A DNA stretch of 64,000 nucleotides. Origin: Pyrus communis (lineage: Eukaryota > Streptophyta > Magnoliopsida > Rosales > Rosaceae). Positions within the stretch are counted from its first letter, which is position 1. Every line of letters begins with the position of its first letter. Where the stretch lies: the NCBI RefSeq assembly GCF_963583255.1, contig NC_084813.1:15947799-16011798 (forward strand). Reading direction: 5' to 3'. Shown here piece by piece: positions 49,061 to 61,929 of this stretch. Both the position numbers and the translations under genes were made by a program. Under the pieces are notes generated by a model. That model ran no database searches. It had not been told where the DNA came from and was given only the letters and a program-made list of their open reading frames with translations.

Positions 49061-50406
49061 TTAAATTTTTATAGAGATAATAAGACAAAAAGTAATATTC
49101 GAGAGGAGGGGAGGGAAGAGGATGAGAATAGAAGGGAAGAGAATCCTACTTCAACAAATAAATTGGTGTTACTGTTTATCACACATAGTTGCGACATTGG
49201 TTTAACTCATCATTTTATTAGTCTCTCAGTTTCAAAATTGGTAACTTTGGTCCTGATATTCAATTAATGCCACACATTAATGTCATCCTTTTGCCAATAA
49301 TCCATCAAATTCTATGTTAAAAAGGCACGTGCCGACCCACGTGACCCTTCGGTGGAAGGTTTTTTTCGTCAAAATCGCCTCACCTTTTCCATCGATACTT
49401 CTTCCTTCTTTGGTTAAAGAGATTTGAAAAAGTTAAAGCATGGCAATTAGGAATTTTGATGAAAGAGATTTAGTTCTGCTTGTTTTAGGACTCGTAAATT
49501 CTGAAATCTGTGATGAATCATTGAGCTTTTGTGGATTGTGAGAAAATTTTGATGAATTGTGAGCATGTCGAAGAAATTTCGCATATTTGGAAAGCCTCCA
49601 AATTTTGGTGAGTATTACTTATCTTCTGTCAATGACTTTTCTGTACTTTTGATGGTCCCAATAGCTTTTCTTCAGACCTTTGATATATGGTGGTGGGGTT
49701 TGTGTAGTTTGAGTTGGCATGGGGTTAGTGTCAGTGATGAAGTCGACGGACTTCGTTCACTAATTCACGAACAGGATGATGGTGGCATCATTGATCCGTT
49801 TAGTCAGCTCTGCAATGGTGGCTATTGAGTCTATAACCGGACTTCTGAGGTATGCGTGCGTACTTTGATTCGTCTTACTTCGGTCCTAGAAAATCATGGT
49901 TCCACAATTACCCTTAACTAGGCATCGAAAAAGACTTGTTCCCCTTGAGGATAGGTAGGTACCCAGAGACCATGCCTTTCAAAGCAAATTGGAAACGTAC
50001 CATTTTCTTCCTTTCAGATGCATGGCGTCTCAACTTCGTTTCTTGTGAACCTTTGCACATCGAAGTGTTTCGTATCCAAGCGCACTACTTCGTAAATCGT
50101 GCCTTCAGTATCACAATGATGAGGATTGTCACAATTACGTGTATGCGAGAAACAAAGCTTTGTTTATTGTTTTCTTTAGCTAAATCCAGCCTTCAGATTT
50201 GCCGATGACGATCCGCATTCAATAGCTAAGTGATTCTGAAATATCCTCTTTAAATACCTTCGAATCCTTCTGACTATTCTCCTAAAAAAAACCCTAAAAT
50301 TCTGCAAAAAAAGTTTCGAACTTTCCTTTTGCAAACCAAGTTTGAGGTTTTCGCCTCTTTCACATCACTTCACTTGATCTTCTTAATTCCTTCTACCTAA
50401 AAGAAA
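49061..50406. other. intergenic region without a supported gene
   Basis: Purine-rich patches lie at about 49095-49145, followed by ordinary AT-rich sequence. Short frames at 49559-49828 and 49936-50208 have no recognisable domains. This may be the outer part of the transposon remnant that follows. Confidence 0.35.
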
Positions 50407-52709
50407 ATGGCGGCATCCTCTAACAGGGTTCCTATGTCTTCTGCAAATTCATCTTACAATCTTCCTTTAACTAGAATGCGCAGCCAGGGTGAATGTCAAG
50501 TTTTCATGAAGCACCGTCAAGACCTCCTAAACAAATGTAAAGTATGGTGGGAAGAAGACTATAATACTTCTCTCCTCAAGCCTAACGACCCACGTCGCCC
50601 TTGCACTACAATCCACCCATGATATCTTGATTTGGGTCTAAGATTTCCTATTCCAGACTATTAAAGGGCATCTTGGTCAGCTACGACATGGCATCAGCAA
50701 CTTACCCATGTTGCTTTCAAGCTCATTACTTGCTTCGAATTGCTAAATCAATGGTACGAGGCTGAACTTAATATGCCAAAATTTTGTATGCTATATAGTG
50801 TGCGAAGGAGCTCCGACGAGCATTACTTTTTTCATCCAAGACATGGTGTCCTGTGGTTGTCCTATATTCTCGATGTGCCATGGTAATACAAAGATTGGTA
50901 TATGAACGCCTTAGTTATGGACGGCGACTAGGAAGGAGATATCTCTGACATTCAAGTCAGGGATGCCCACTGCTAGTGTTTCACTCAAAAAATGACCTAT
51001 AAAGTATTAGGCTTTGTCATCTAGTACTGATACTGCGAGCCTTCCAAGTTCATGCGGAGAACTGTACTTAGATGTGGCAAACTTCTCCCACACGCTTCAA
51101 GGAATGTGTGAGAGACATGATCTTTAAGCACTACTCCAAGTCTCCAATTCCGGATCCATACTGGATTGATGAAAAGAAAGTACACATGAGAGTCCATACA
51201 CTCAAATCCATCACCCTAGCATCCCTAGATAAGATAAAATGAAAACGTTCCAACGTCATGCCCTTTAAGCCTTTGGAAAAGTCATCCCAGAAGAAACTAG
51301 TATTGGTGGAGGGGGAAAGTCGAAGTACACTTGTAAGCTTAGAGGCAAAAGAAAATGAGAAGGTTCATCTAATTTGAAGAAAAAGACCGCATTCTGCTTC
51401 GTGATCCATCATGGAAAGAACTCTGTTTCTTCAAGTCCTCATTGATAATCCTCCTACTTCCCCTCATCAATCATCTCTGCAATTGTCACCACATCTTTCC
51501 TCCTCTCCTCCATCTCTGGATGAGACTCAACTAATTCTTCATGTCTCAGAGGTTTTGTTTCTGCCACTCTGTAGGCACATCAGAGTCAAGGCTTAAACTT
51601 TTTCCTCCACACCTATTCCCACTCCGCCTTTATCTCACCAGTGTCCCAAAATCCACCAAGTCTTACACTGGCGGTCGCCGAGCTGGTGGTATTTCAAAAT
51701 TGCTTTGCCTTAGTTTGAGCGAACGACTTAACCCCCCTCATAGCTTGGTCACCTTTGGATCGTGTCGCGTTGCCGGCAAATTCTTCTGGTTTCTATAATG
51801 TCGATCATGCCCAAACTTTTCTTCAGGCCATGAATGCCCCAACAGACAACAAAGAAGTTTGCACATCATTCGAATACCTCATCTTGAGGTGTAATGAAGG
51901 TCGTTATGCAGTAAGTAATTCCCTTGCCTTAGCCTCCTGACTGGATAATTCAGGTTGTATTCTCCTGATACATTTCATTTGAACAAGCTCATGTTTGGAA
52001 AAAGGCGACTTTCCGGCACCAAACGGAGTAGATTTGACGCTTAGAGGTTCCCTAGCTGAATGGATCGGGGCAACTGCACGCGTTGTTGGCGTACCTGGAA
52101 AAAGTACGTATAGAACTGTAGAAACCACGGACGGAACATCATTCCCCAGCGGAGATGCACACAGTAGTGGCATGGAAGGCAAGGGCGAACAATCTTGAAG
52201 TCGTATTTGCCAAGGTCAAAGGAGAATTAGGGCAGAAGCTCAAATTAGGTTTGAGGCGTAGCGAGTCTTATATTTGAAGCGGATCTCCTGGGAAACAGAG
52301 CGAACAATGCTACACTCAGAGGTGGACTAGCTGCATCTGAGATAGAGCAGAAGGAAGATGCAAACATGGCGGCTCTTCAATTAGCCAAAGATAAGAATAA
52401 GGCAGACGTTGAAGGGTTGTGTACATCGTTCATGGCGGTGTCTTTCCTGCAGTACTTTGAATGCTATGACTTTAGTTTCTTAACAGGTTACGATGGGCAA
52501 GGCCATCACGAAGGTTGGGATCCTCATCGAATCTTAGTGAATATCAAAAGAGCTAACCTTAACGTCCTTGAGCATTTGAGGAAACTTCATGGAGACGTCT
52601 GTCGATGAGGACTCTGGTCCAGATGATCCAACTGGTGAGGCTATTGTAGCTGATGATAAATGGAAGTTGGTAATGGTGGAGCCTAACTCCAAGGGGCAAT
52701 GCAGTTGAA
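50407..52709 (+). pseudogene. decayed transposon-associated protein (putative gypsy-type or plant-mobile-domain-like)
   Basis: A frame opens with MAASSNRVPMSSANSSYNLP and reads about 71 codons. Following frames, with many stops and shifts, give LRFPIPDY, THVAFKLITCFELLNQWYEA and EHYFFHPRHGVLWL, which recall the conserved block of plant 'putative gypsy-type transposon' proteins. A Ser/Pro-rich part (about 51411-51640) and a charged part (52366-52608, MAALQLAKDKNKADVEGLC) come next, and an acidic tail ends at about 52709. The order conserved block, low-complexity linker, charged helix fits that family. There is no intact frame. I could not find LTRs around it. Confidence in the family is modest. 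Confidence 0.4.
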
Positions 52710-54080
52710 TGATTTTTCTTGCATTCAGATACTAAGCCGGCTAAGAAAAGGCAATGTCATTCCATAACTTTCCTAATCATCTTTCCCCTTATCATGGAAC
52801 TTGGGCTTCTGCATTTTATTAAACAGGTTTGCTTGCTTTTCTTGCATCTTTTGTTTTGGTGAAATGATTCTACCCAAGTGCTTGAGCCTGTTTGGGAAAA
52901 ATTCTCTAGGATTCTTCACTCTGTGTTTCCATATAATGGGTGCACTTTAGTTTGTTGATCTTTTCAGAGTAGGCTAACTCTGAAGTAACGAGCACTAAGG
53001 TAAACCACGAGTAAGTTTGTGTGCCTGGGACAGAGCTTAATACTCCCCTATGTAGCTTTGATTCAGGAAAACGCTACCTCCCAAATGTAGTGTTTATAAA
53101 TATTTCCATCGTAATAGTCGGAGTACCACCTTATTTCAACCTCTGGCCTTTGGCCCATGAAAAACATTCTTGCCCTAGACTCACTTTTGCACCGATCAGA
53201 CTAAAGGTAAGGATTCGTTAGATAATACATGTAACATCCTCCAGGTTATTAAGGTCTTTTACTTCGAGTTAGTCCAATTGTCAAGTCTTCGCGCGTTTGT
53301 TTGTTCACCTTGTTCCATTCCAATTCTGATGATTTAGATATTGCAATGTGTAACTAAGAAAGGGCTTTCTTCTCAATCCGGATTAGCGGTCCATCCTTAG
53401 TGAATCTTAAACGAAAGTTCGTTAGGGACTTGATCGCCTGCATGTGGGTTAGAAACACTTTTTAAATGCTTTTGTTAGACCCTATGCATTGGACCTAAGT
53501 GTCTCTGATCGGACTACACTTACTTGACTTGGCTAAATCACTTCCGTGTATAAAAGCTCCATTGGAATAAAATTTTTCCTGAGGATTTCCTTGTTTGGAT
53601 GCCTTCTTCAAACTTGCTTAACACATAGGGTTGCAGAACTTACTTGATTAAGTATGCTAGTCTGGGATAGAAGTGATCGTACTCGAGGTCGGGAATCAAA
53701 GCCACCCCTCATATGATTTCTGAATTGCCCTTTTGATCAATCTCTCGAATGACATAGAGCCTGGGTTTGAATGTCATAACCCACATCCTTCACGTTGCAT
53801 AATCTTCCGGGAGCCGGATGGTGCACTAGGCTTCCGAGTCAGGGGGCCATGTCCCCGTGCTCGTAGTCCGTCAATCGTAATCACGCTTATTACGGTTCGA
53901 GTTTCCAAGATGCTAACCAAACAATACGGAGTGGGCTAAAGGAGACTCCTTTAACACTTTCACTTTGAATTTTTAGACTTGCAATTACGTGAAGTTTCAA
54001 AGTTACAAGTCATGAAGAAGTTGAAAAGATGGATTTACACCAAGCCATATGCATGTAGGTCATGTGGACAAAAAGGCCAT
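52710..54080. other. intergenic, probably old transposon DNA
   Basis: The sequence is less AT-rich than the surroundings, without domains in any frame. It may belong to the same decayed element as the preceding remnant. Confidence 0.3.
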
Positions 54081-54215
54081 ACTTCAAAGGTTATATCTTA
54101 AGACTATTTTAAGCAGTTGAACTCACGAAATTGTACTAGAAGTGAAAAAATTAAACGCTTATGATTATGAATATTCTAGAATGAAAATATGTTATTTGGA
54201 AGTGGGAGAATGAAC
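54081..54215. repeat. dispersed repeat, copy 1
   Basis: The words TATCTTAAGACTATTTTAAG, GTTGAACTCACGAAATT and GATTATGAATAT occur in the same order and orientation at about 59950-60060. Shorter TATCTTAAGA pieces are scattered at 59785-59960. Confidence 0.7.
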
Positions 54216-54576
54216 TCATCATTAAGAAAGAATGCAAGTATTATATTGTTTGAGCTATGTCAAGCTAAAAATTTTGATTTTTATTTAAATTCTAAGTTTA
54301 TTTCTCACTCAAAAAAAGAGTGATATTAATTATTTATTATTACATTTTTTACCTTGCGTCTTCCTTGTGCGCATCCCAACTCTTTGGAATTCCCACTACC
54401 TAACCCGTTGCCAGAATTCTCATAAGAGATTAACCATAATGAAAAACGCAAGCTCCAAAAGAAAGTGTCATTTAAATTAAAGGGGTTGATTTTATAGTGA
54501 AGCAGTCTATCATAGTCACAATTGGTACGTGCCTCAAGCCAATGGCCAAGCATAACCGAGTATTAAACTCACCTCA

Positions 54577-54804
54577 AATCGATGTTCACATATATCTTAT
54601 TGGGGAAGTACTTAATTATTGATGCTCAACGTACTAATTATGGATATGTATAAATTCGTCGACAGTAGTTGTATGGTCGAATATTATTTAAATCGATGTT
54701 CACATATATCTTATTGGGGAAGTGCTTAATTATTGATGCTCAACGTACTAATTATGGATATGTATAAATTCGTCGACAGTAGTTGTATGGTCGAATATTT
54801 TTTA
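54577..54804. repeat. 114 bp tandem duplication
   Basis: The unit beginning AATCGATGTTCACATATATC occurs at 54577 and again at 54691, head to tail. Only one to three differences are visible (for example AAGTACTTAA against AAGTGCTTAA), so the duplication is recent. Confidence 0.9.
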
Positions 54805-55142
54805 ATTAATTTGTTAACAAAGTATGGAGATTCATGCACTCCCCTACCTCCTCTCGATCGTTGTATTTTATGGTACTTCAAGTTCACAAATGATCGTGAC
54901 TTAGTTTACAAGCTTGGGTTCTTGCATATTAGACTGCATTTGTTGACTATGCCAAAAACCCTGAGTATTGAAATTCTACTTAATTTTATTAAGATTAGAA
55001 TAACATACAAGAAGATTCAAAATACAAGCCCATTATTGAATTAAAATTAACATGAAATACTGTTGGTTCACACTACCAATTTATTAAAAGTCTCCATGCA
55101 TGCATACGAGAAATTAAAGTGCGTGGGTACAAATGCACCAAC
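54805..55142 (-). other. 3' flank of the JIP23-like gene
   Basis: AT-rich spacer with no recognised feature. It probably contains the 3' UTR of the minus-strand gene. Confidence 0.35.
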
Positions 55143-55970
55143 TCAGACATTTTCTAAAGTGAGTATTCCTTCAACAATTGGGAAAATGCCGCTGCCAGTT
55201 GAGATCATTGAAACACATCCGTTCCATGTGTCCTTTTGGTACAACCGAGACCGAGTAGCACACAAGAGTTTATTGACTTCGCCCCAAGTTGCTTCATTGT
55301 TAAAGTGGTTAGTTTTGCGAACCTCCGTGTAGACCTGCACACGCACATACGCATTGTAAAGGAATGAGGATGGTCATGAGATAACCGCGCTCATACCCGA
55401 TAAATCATTGTGAGATGACTCAAATCTCTACAAATCTGTTCATTATAAGTAAATATGCTCTGAGATATATATGCGTTCGATTTCGAATATGTATATACAT
55501 GTAAAATCACTACTTACCCTGTTGTCCCATTTAACCCTGTCCTTCGGGTTGGCCCAACTCAGCATCCAGTCGCAGTTGGTACCACCAGCGTTCTTTCCGC
55601 GATACACTACAGCGGCAGAAGAGCCCCATTGAACTCTGACATGCAGAAACGCAGCCCACTGGCCATTTGCAATAAGTGGTGGGTATGGGGACTTTCCCAT
55701 GAGGCCAATCCAATCTTTTTGACCAATATATTCTAGAGTGCTTCCCGTAGCATTGTAAACAAGGCAGAGAGTGGCAATTCCGGCACCGGATTCTGCCTTC
55801 AATTTTTCCACATGTGCTCGCGCTTTCGCGTCCTTCCCCGCCGCGTTTTTCATATTCATGGCCACGCGTGCCCTGTCGATTCTTTCAATTTGCCCCCGCC
55901 TACATGCATACTCTCGCATGCCCTCCAAAGTTGCGTTTGTGATGGGTTCGCCAAACACGTTATCTGCCAT
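55143..55970 (-). CDS. 23 kDa jasmonate-induced protein-like
   Basis: Two exons, 55518-55970 and 55143-55334, join to 645 bp, 214 residues. The intron 55335-55517 has a GTAAGT donor and a GTGCAG acceptor. The start MADNVFGEPITNATLEGMRE was preferred to an upstream in-frame ATG at 55985, because the partial paralogue at 63680 has the matching VFGNPITTATLEGMPEY near its own start. Recognisable features of this family are RIDRARVAMNMKNAAGKD, then LCLVYNATGSTLEY, QKDWIGLMGKSPYPPLIANG, then VVYRGKNAGG and DWMLSWANP. There is no signal peptide or membrane segment. The family is named for jasmonate induction in barley. Its biochemical role is not known, and induction here is only inferred from the name. 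Confidence 0.85.
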
Positions 55971-56041
55971 CTCTCTCAAAATCAAGACTCAACTGATTAA
56001 TTCTCTACCTCCCTCCGTCTGTACATTTTCATCCTATATAC

Positions 56042-56092
56042 ATGCATATACACACACACACACGCATACACACATATATATATATACAATGT
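56042..56092. repeat. CA/TA microsatellite upstream of the JIP23-like gene
   Basis: A run of CA (about ten units, one broken) passes into TA units. It lies 70-120 bp upstream of the JIP23-like start codon. Confidence 0.85.
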
Positions 56093-56391
56093 CATATACA
56101 AATATATTATTCATTATTAAATAAATAATATAATTATTATAAATATTATCTCTATTAATTAATGAAACTCTCTTTGTCAACCAAAAGATGATGAAAATAC
56201 AATTTAATCTTCTATCACACAAAAAAATGATGGGCAATAATGTAATTTCACAGGTCTAAATTTTACTGTTTTTTATTAAAGCCTCACACTTAGAGGTGAT
56301 GTTAAAATATATCTAATATTTAAAATAAAATTAAAAAAAAAAGACCCAAAACCAAAAACCAAAAACAAAAACCTCCTACCCCCCACGTTCT

Positions 56392-56415
56392 CTCTCTCTC
56401 TCTCTCTCTCTCTCT
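56392..56415. repeat. TC microsatellite
   Basis: About twelve TC units follow a C-rich stretch that ends in CCCCACG. Confidence 0.9.
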
Positions 56416-57490
56416 TCTTCTCATTTTCTAAAAAAATGTGTTCATACACACAAAATGTGTAGGCAAATGCTAGTAATGAATAAGGATAAGTCATCTTGTT
56501 AAATTATTAAATGTTACCTTTCATTTCCGAGTTTTCATAATTATTCTAATTAAATCAATTAGAAATCAACAAATAGTAAGTGGACCGACAGTACAAAAAA
56601 ACCCACTCTCGAGATGAAAACAACTTGCTTCCTAAAGCAGCGTTCGTCGCCTAGGTTCTAAGATGACAAATATGGATAGTAATTTAACCTGTCAAATTCA
56701 ATTCATATAGTTACTGATTAGAACAGTTCGGTTTTGGACATTAAATTTTAAGTATTTTATAGTTATGAGTAACCGTCGAGTAAATTTTTCCATTCTAGAA
56801 TCGGTTATAGTTATTGGCGTATCCACCTCAAACCTATTCCCAAAATCAGACCATTTTCATTTTTAAATAATATATAAATTTTTAGTATATAAAGAAACAA
56901 ATTATCAGTAATCATGCATTATTAAATATGGATGTCTACGCTAGTAATTGTATTCATTATATTAATAATAATATAAGTTGTATGCTTATCAATTATTAGT
57001 AGTATAATATTTTTATTGATAATATAAATAGTTAATATTATTTATTAATACTTTAATATAATTTATTATATGCATTGTATCAGTATTCAGTAGTATATTT
57101 AATCTTATTTATTTTTATTTAATGCCCACAATTTAATTAATAATGTAAATAAATATAAAAAATTTAGGGTGCTACTAGACCCACCTCATTGTCATATTTC
57201 CTCATACACCTTATAATTTGACCTACTATAAAAAGTTAAAAAATTGAAATGTTATTTCTTCATCCAATGTTATTCCTAAAATATCCTCTAATTTATATCT
57301 AAACTCATTCTATTTTAATTTATCAAAATGTCATCACCCTAGCCGCACCACCCCCTCAAAACGTCACCCACCCCCGTCAGCAACCAAAACCCTTGAGACC
57401 TGCTTGGTGGCATCTCCTTGGGAAGAGAGAAAAACAGGAGAGGGAAGTAGAGAGAGAAGCGAGAAGGCACATCATCCCTTCTTCGTTGGT
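56416..57490. other. very AT-rich intergenic region
   Basis: A stretch of A and T with many TAATAT words (strongest at about 56860-57160). No gene or repeat border was recognised. Confidence 0.5.
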
Positions 57491-57721
57491 TGATGTGGGA
57501 TGTTGCCCACCTCCATAGAGCATGAGGCCTTTTAGGGACCCACTGACTTCGGATTCCATTGGAACTCTGAAGTTAAGTGAGTTCGGATGAATGCATTTCC
57601 AGGATGGGTGATCCATTGGGAAGTTCTCGTGTGAGTTCCCAGAAACAAAACCGTGAGGGCGTGGCCGAGGCCCAAAGTGGACAATATCGTGCTACGGCGG
57701 AGTTAGGACTGGGGCGTGACA
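57491..57721 (+). mobile_element. degraded Cassandra solo LTR (5S-like)
   Basis: It has the same order of blocks as the intact LTRs at 12662 and 13017: CATGAGGCCTTTTAGGG, CCATTGGAACTCTGAAGTTA, GGATGGGTGATCCATTGGGA, AACAAAACCGTGAGGG, GACAATATCGTGCTACGG, ending CGTGACA. It is shorter and clearly diverged, and there is no second copy next to it. No clean target-site duplication is visible. Confidence 0.82.
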
Positions 57722-59205
57722 CGGGAAGGGAGGAAGAGAGAAACAGGAGGGGAGGAAGAGAGAGAAGCACGAGGGAGAGAGAGGACGAAGACCCACTCTC
57801 TTTGTCAGCAATGGTTGAAATGCAATTTTGATGGAACATAGGTGGACATCAATGTGGTGGGGGTCGAGTTATGGAGTGGTGGTGGGTGATGAGGAGGGAG
57901 ATTTTCAATTTTCCCAGTTTGAGAGAGAGATGGAGAGACGGTGGTGGGGGGAGAGAGAAACGGGGTAGGGACAAGGGAAATGGTAGCGGGGTTTTTTTTT
58001 TCTAAGTTTTTTTATTTGTTTTTTTTTATAGCTATAATAACATTAATTATAATAAAATAAATAAAGTTTTAAAAGTCTTTTTATAAAAGGATAAACATGC
58101 CATTAACATTTTGACTAAAATGTGGGGGTGAGAATATAGGACAATGGGGTGGGTTTATCACCATTCAAAATTTATAACGGGAAAAACCATTATCGATAGA
58201 AAATTCAATATCGGATGGGAAAAGCTATACCCCGTTACCCGTCCTCCTCCACAACCCATCGCCCCTACAATGGTGAGCTATCAAAGACATGGCATCAACT
58301 CTAAAAACTAAAGCATTGTACCAAACAACTTTAGAGAAATACTTTAGTTCATCTTAAACTTTTTTTTTGTGATATTGCATATTGTTGTACTCATTGACAA
58401 ATATTACTATTTGAGGGTGTGTTTTCTTGATGGAATCAAGACAAATTATAACTTATTATAATGTGGAGTTTATTCCTATACATAAAAGGTCCTAAGTTGG
58501 AATTGGAATTTTTTATGACTTTATGGAGGTTATTACCTTATAGAGTATTATTTTGGAGAGATTTTAATGTACATATTTTATATTATACTCTCAAAGTCAA
58601 ATAGAGAGCTTTGTATTTCCATAATCTCATGTTCCCACTCCAATTAGGTCAACTTAATTACTTTTAAAATCGTGTTCTCACTACACCCTACTAATGGTGC
58701 ATTATAAATTAATTTTATATATTAATTAGAAGATTGGTATGTAAGAAGAACAACTTATATGTATCAGGTTTACCATCACATAATGTCGTAGTTCATATCT
58801 AATGTGGAGATAAATTTACATATAACTAGTGAGTTGACTATCATTTGTATCAACTAAGCCAACTGTAAAAAATTCTTTTTTCTTAAGAAATACCGAGACT
58901 TCTATCTCCTTTTATATATTTCTTTTTTTCTTTTGCTTCTATTGAAATTGCATTATTAAAACGAAATGCTATAGAGGCAATAATCTCTTTCAATGTAAGT
59001 TTTCTCTTATTGAAAGACTAGTCTTTATAGGAAGTAATCTCTAACGGAGACGAAGGCTAACCCACCCATTCCAAGAACTTGCTTGCCCCTGTATAAAAAT
59101 GCAATTGGCCATGGTATTCTTAAGCCGACAAGGTCCACATGCCTTACACTTTGATAATTGTTGTTCTGGTTGCTCTAAGAGATTTTTGTATTTAACTTAA
59201 TCTCC
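57722..59205. other. intergenic: purine-rich patch then AT-rich DNA
   Basis: From 57722 to about 57970 the plus strand is strongly G/A-rich (GGGAAGGGAGGAAGAG-like), similar to the stretch just before the Cassandra LTR (57419-57470). The rest is AT-rich without a gene. Confidence 0.45.
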
Positions 59206-59484
59206 TACAAGGGCCACATGCATGCCAGCATATTTCATTACTGGATCTGACTGCGTACCAATAGGAAAAATAAAATAAAATTGCCAAGGTCATTTTCTAT
59301 TCGGTAGTTATTAGTGCATAATTAGGTCAAGGGGTTCCGTGTTTAATTTAATTTCTTACTTTCAAAAAATAAAAGTAAAAAAAAAGTACAAGGGCATATG
59401 CATGACAGCATATTTTATTATTGGATCTGACTGGCTAGCAATAGGAGAAATAAAATAAAATTGCCAAAGTCTTTTTCTATGTAG
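59206..59484. repeat. direct repeat of about 95 bp, copies 180 bp apart
   Basis: TACAAGGGCCACATGCATGC to TTGCCAAGGTCATTTTCTAT (59206-59300) is repeated as TACAAGGGCATATGCATGAC to TTGCCAAAGTCTTTTTCTAT (59387-59481). Both include GGATCTGACTG and AAATAAAATAAAATTGCC. Confidence 0.85.
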
Positions 59485-59754
59485 GGTCTATCTAGCAGTG
59501 CCTTTAAGTAATTAACATACAGTTTTACTATATTTGACAGAGAAAATTAAAAAAGTGTTAATGAGGTAAAAGTAATTTAAAAATTTCCTAATAAGCACGT
59601 CAAATTTGTTTGTATGAAGTACTTACATTTTTATAAAATGATTTTCGGTGTGCTTCTAATAAAAGTGTTTTCTAAGCAAAAGTGTTTAAAAATATATAAG
59701 AAAGAGAGAGGCATAGCAACTCTTATATGTTAAGGTTGTAAAAAACATAGGCAA

Positions 59755-60060
59755 GACAACGGAACCTTGATTATTCAAAGACTGTATCTTAAGATTATTT
59801 TTATGTGAAAAAGAAAAAAATGCGAAGGTCTTAATTTATTTGGTAAACGTAGAACATATTCATGAATATTCCTAGTTCCTAGATTATTCAAAGACAATAT
59901 CTTAAGACCATTTTATGCATATGATTTTTAAATCTATGTCAAAGACTATATCTTAAAAGTATATGTTAAGACTATTTTAAGTCGTTGAACTCACAAAATT
60001 TGTATTAGAAGCAAAAGAATTGAACGGTTCTGATTATGAATATGTTACTTGGTTGGGACA
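59755..60060. repeat. dispersed repeat, copy 2, with internal partial copies
   Basis: TATCTTAAGA-type words appear at least three times. The block at about 59950-60060 matches the repeat at 54081-54215. Confidence 0.65.
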
Positions 60061-61598
60061 TAACCTTACCACAGTAAATTGACAATATTAAATTAAGTGT
60101 CATGAAATCATATAGCCAAATATCAAAATAGCAATTATAATGATGCATAAATGCCATGCAACCTCTTTAGTGACCCCCGTTAATTTATAAAATAAAACAC
60201 GCGAACCAGCACGTCGCATACCATGCATTTTACCCCTGTAGAGGTGGTTCAAATGTTCTATTATAGAAACTAACCCCCACATGAGATCCCAAGTTCATGA
60301 ACCCCTTTTTGCTAGTCATCTTATCTAATTCATTGATTTCCAGCCCAAATCACCCACATCGACAATTCTCGTCGATATCTTATTCTACTATGCACATCGG
60401 GCTCGCCTGGAACTGGTTCCACAATGAATAGATCAATTGCACAAAAGATCCTTTCCAACTACCCTCATTTCCATACTTCCAATCTAAATACTGAAATTCC
60501 CACCAATTCAACATGAATGATGTACAAATAATATCAATTTATCTTCCACATGTATCATAGTATATTCTCAATGAATAACATTTTAGCAATAATTCCATAA
60601 CCAATAACAAGTAAACACTTCACTGAAGCAATTAGCCAATTAATATTCAACCACATTAATCAGCCAAAAAGATCAAGAATATTATCACTACACAAAATTT
60701 AATAAAATCAATTTCTGTAAAGGTTTGCCTTATTTCCTGTACCTAGACTCCAAAGCATTGCACCAACTCTCTATTACAAGAGTGCACCACCATGGTGATC
60801 AATTCCTTGGTGCAAGCTGACATCCTAAGCAGGAAGATAAATACGAATATTTCAACACCCTTCTCTCTGGTTCTATTTGATTTCTTAATCTCTTCCTTCT
60901 ATTTGTCTTCTCTTCTCTCTCTCTCTCTCTCTCTCTTACATATATATAAATATATACACGCACAACATATGTATGTGTGTGTAGATACACACACACACCA
61001 ATCTCTACGTAATGCATGCATTGCATGCTATTTCTATCTTTCTCTCCTACGAGAGCCCACATGCTGCATACCGCCTTTCCTTCCAAAAACAATGGAGCGA
61101 GGCTCCTGTTTATAGTAGTAGAAATTGAAAATTTAAAAGCATCTCATTGGTGGATGTGGCGGCAAGTAAAGGAAGATTGGTTCGAAGATATCTAATCCTA
61201 GTTAATGCAATACAGCTCCTGCTACTAGCTATAACTAGTCAGCAACAATAGAGTATTCATGGAGCACCTGGGAGCTCTAAATAATGCCACCTTAACCTTA
61301 AAAAATAAATAGATGAGAATGCCACCACCTAGCTAGAGACAGCTGCACCATTCTCCCTCCTACTAGCACCTCATGCTAAGCTAATATGCTGAGTCAACAA
61401 CATGTAATCAAACTTCGATATGATCAATATATACGTAAATAGACTGTAAACTTATTGGTTAAGTACAAGTACATTTGAAATACTAGTTATAGTATATCAC
61501 ATGGAAACCCTAAGTCAAAACTAGAAAATAATAGAATATATATATATATTTTTTTAAAATAGGGGTTCTCACAATTGGAATTGGATCCTCTATGAGGC
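60061..61598. other. intergenic with CT and CA microsatellites
   Basis: No supported gene. CT units lie at about 60909-60936, and TA, GT and CA runs at about 60940-60998. Frames across them are simple-repeat products. Confidence 0.5.
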
Positions 61599-61753
61599 AA
61601 TGCCTCGGGATCCTCCTGACCGGACAACATGGACCGTTGGATTTTGATCCAACGACTACAAACAGAAGGGTCCCACTAAAGTTATAATAATTGTAGCAGT
61701 TGGATCAAAATCCAACGACCAATGTTGTCCGGTCAGGAGGATCTCGAGGCATT
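61599..61753. mobile_element. foldback MITE with about 60 bp arms
   Basis: The left arm AATGCCTCGGGATCCTCCTG to GATCCAACGACTAC (61599-61658) is the inverse of the right arm GTAGCAGTTGGATCAAAATC to GATCTCGAGGCATT (61693-61753), with only a few mismatches. A 35 bp loop separates them. The left arm also contains its own short palindrome CGTTGGATTTTGATCCAACG. Confidence 0.85.
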
Positions 61754-61929
61754 GCCAGGTTGCATTGTTTGAAGGTTTTACATTTATGTCTTGGTTTGGT
61801 TTTAAGCTTTAATTTCGTTTCTAGACCAAGCTTTTGGATTCAAGTTAGATTCTTCCTTCAACTGTTTGACTAGAGAATTTGACTTGTTATTTGAATCCAG
61901 ATTTCATGTGCATATCATAAAATCATATC

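Noticed and set aside
55771..56124. 117-codon plus-strand frame
   Set aside because: It is antisense to the JIP23-like first exon and ends in the CA/TA microsatellite.
60792..61115. 107-codon frame with Ser/Leu runs, and its minus-strand counterpart
   Set aside because: Both are produced by the CT and CA microsatellites.
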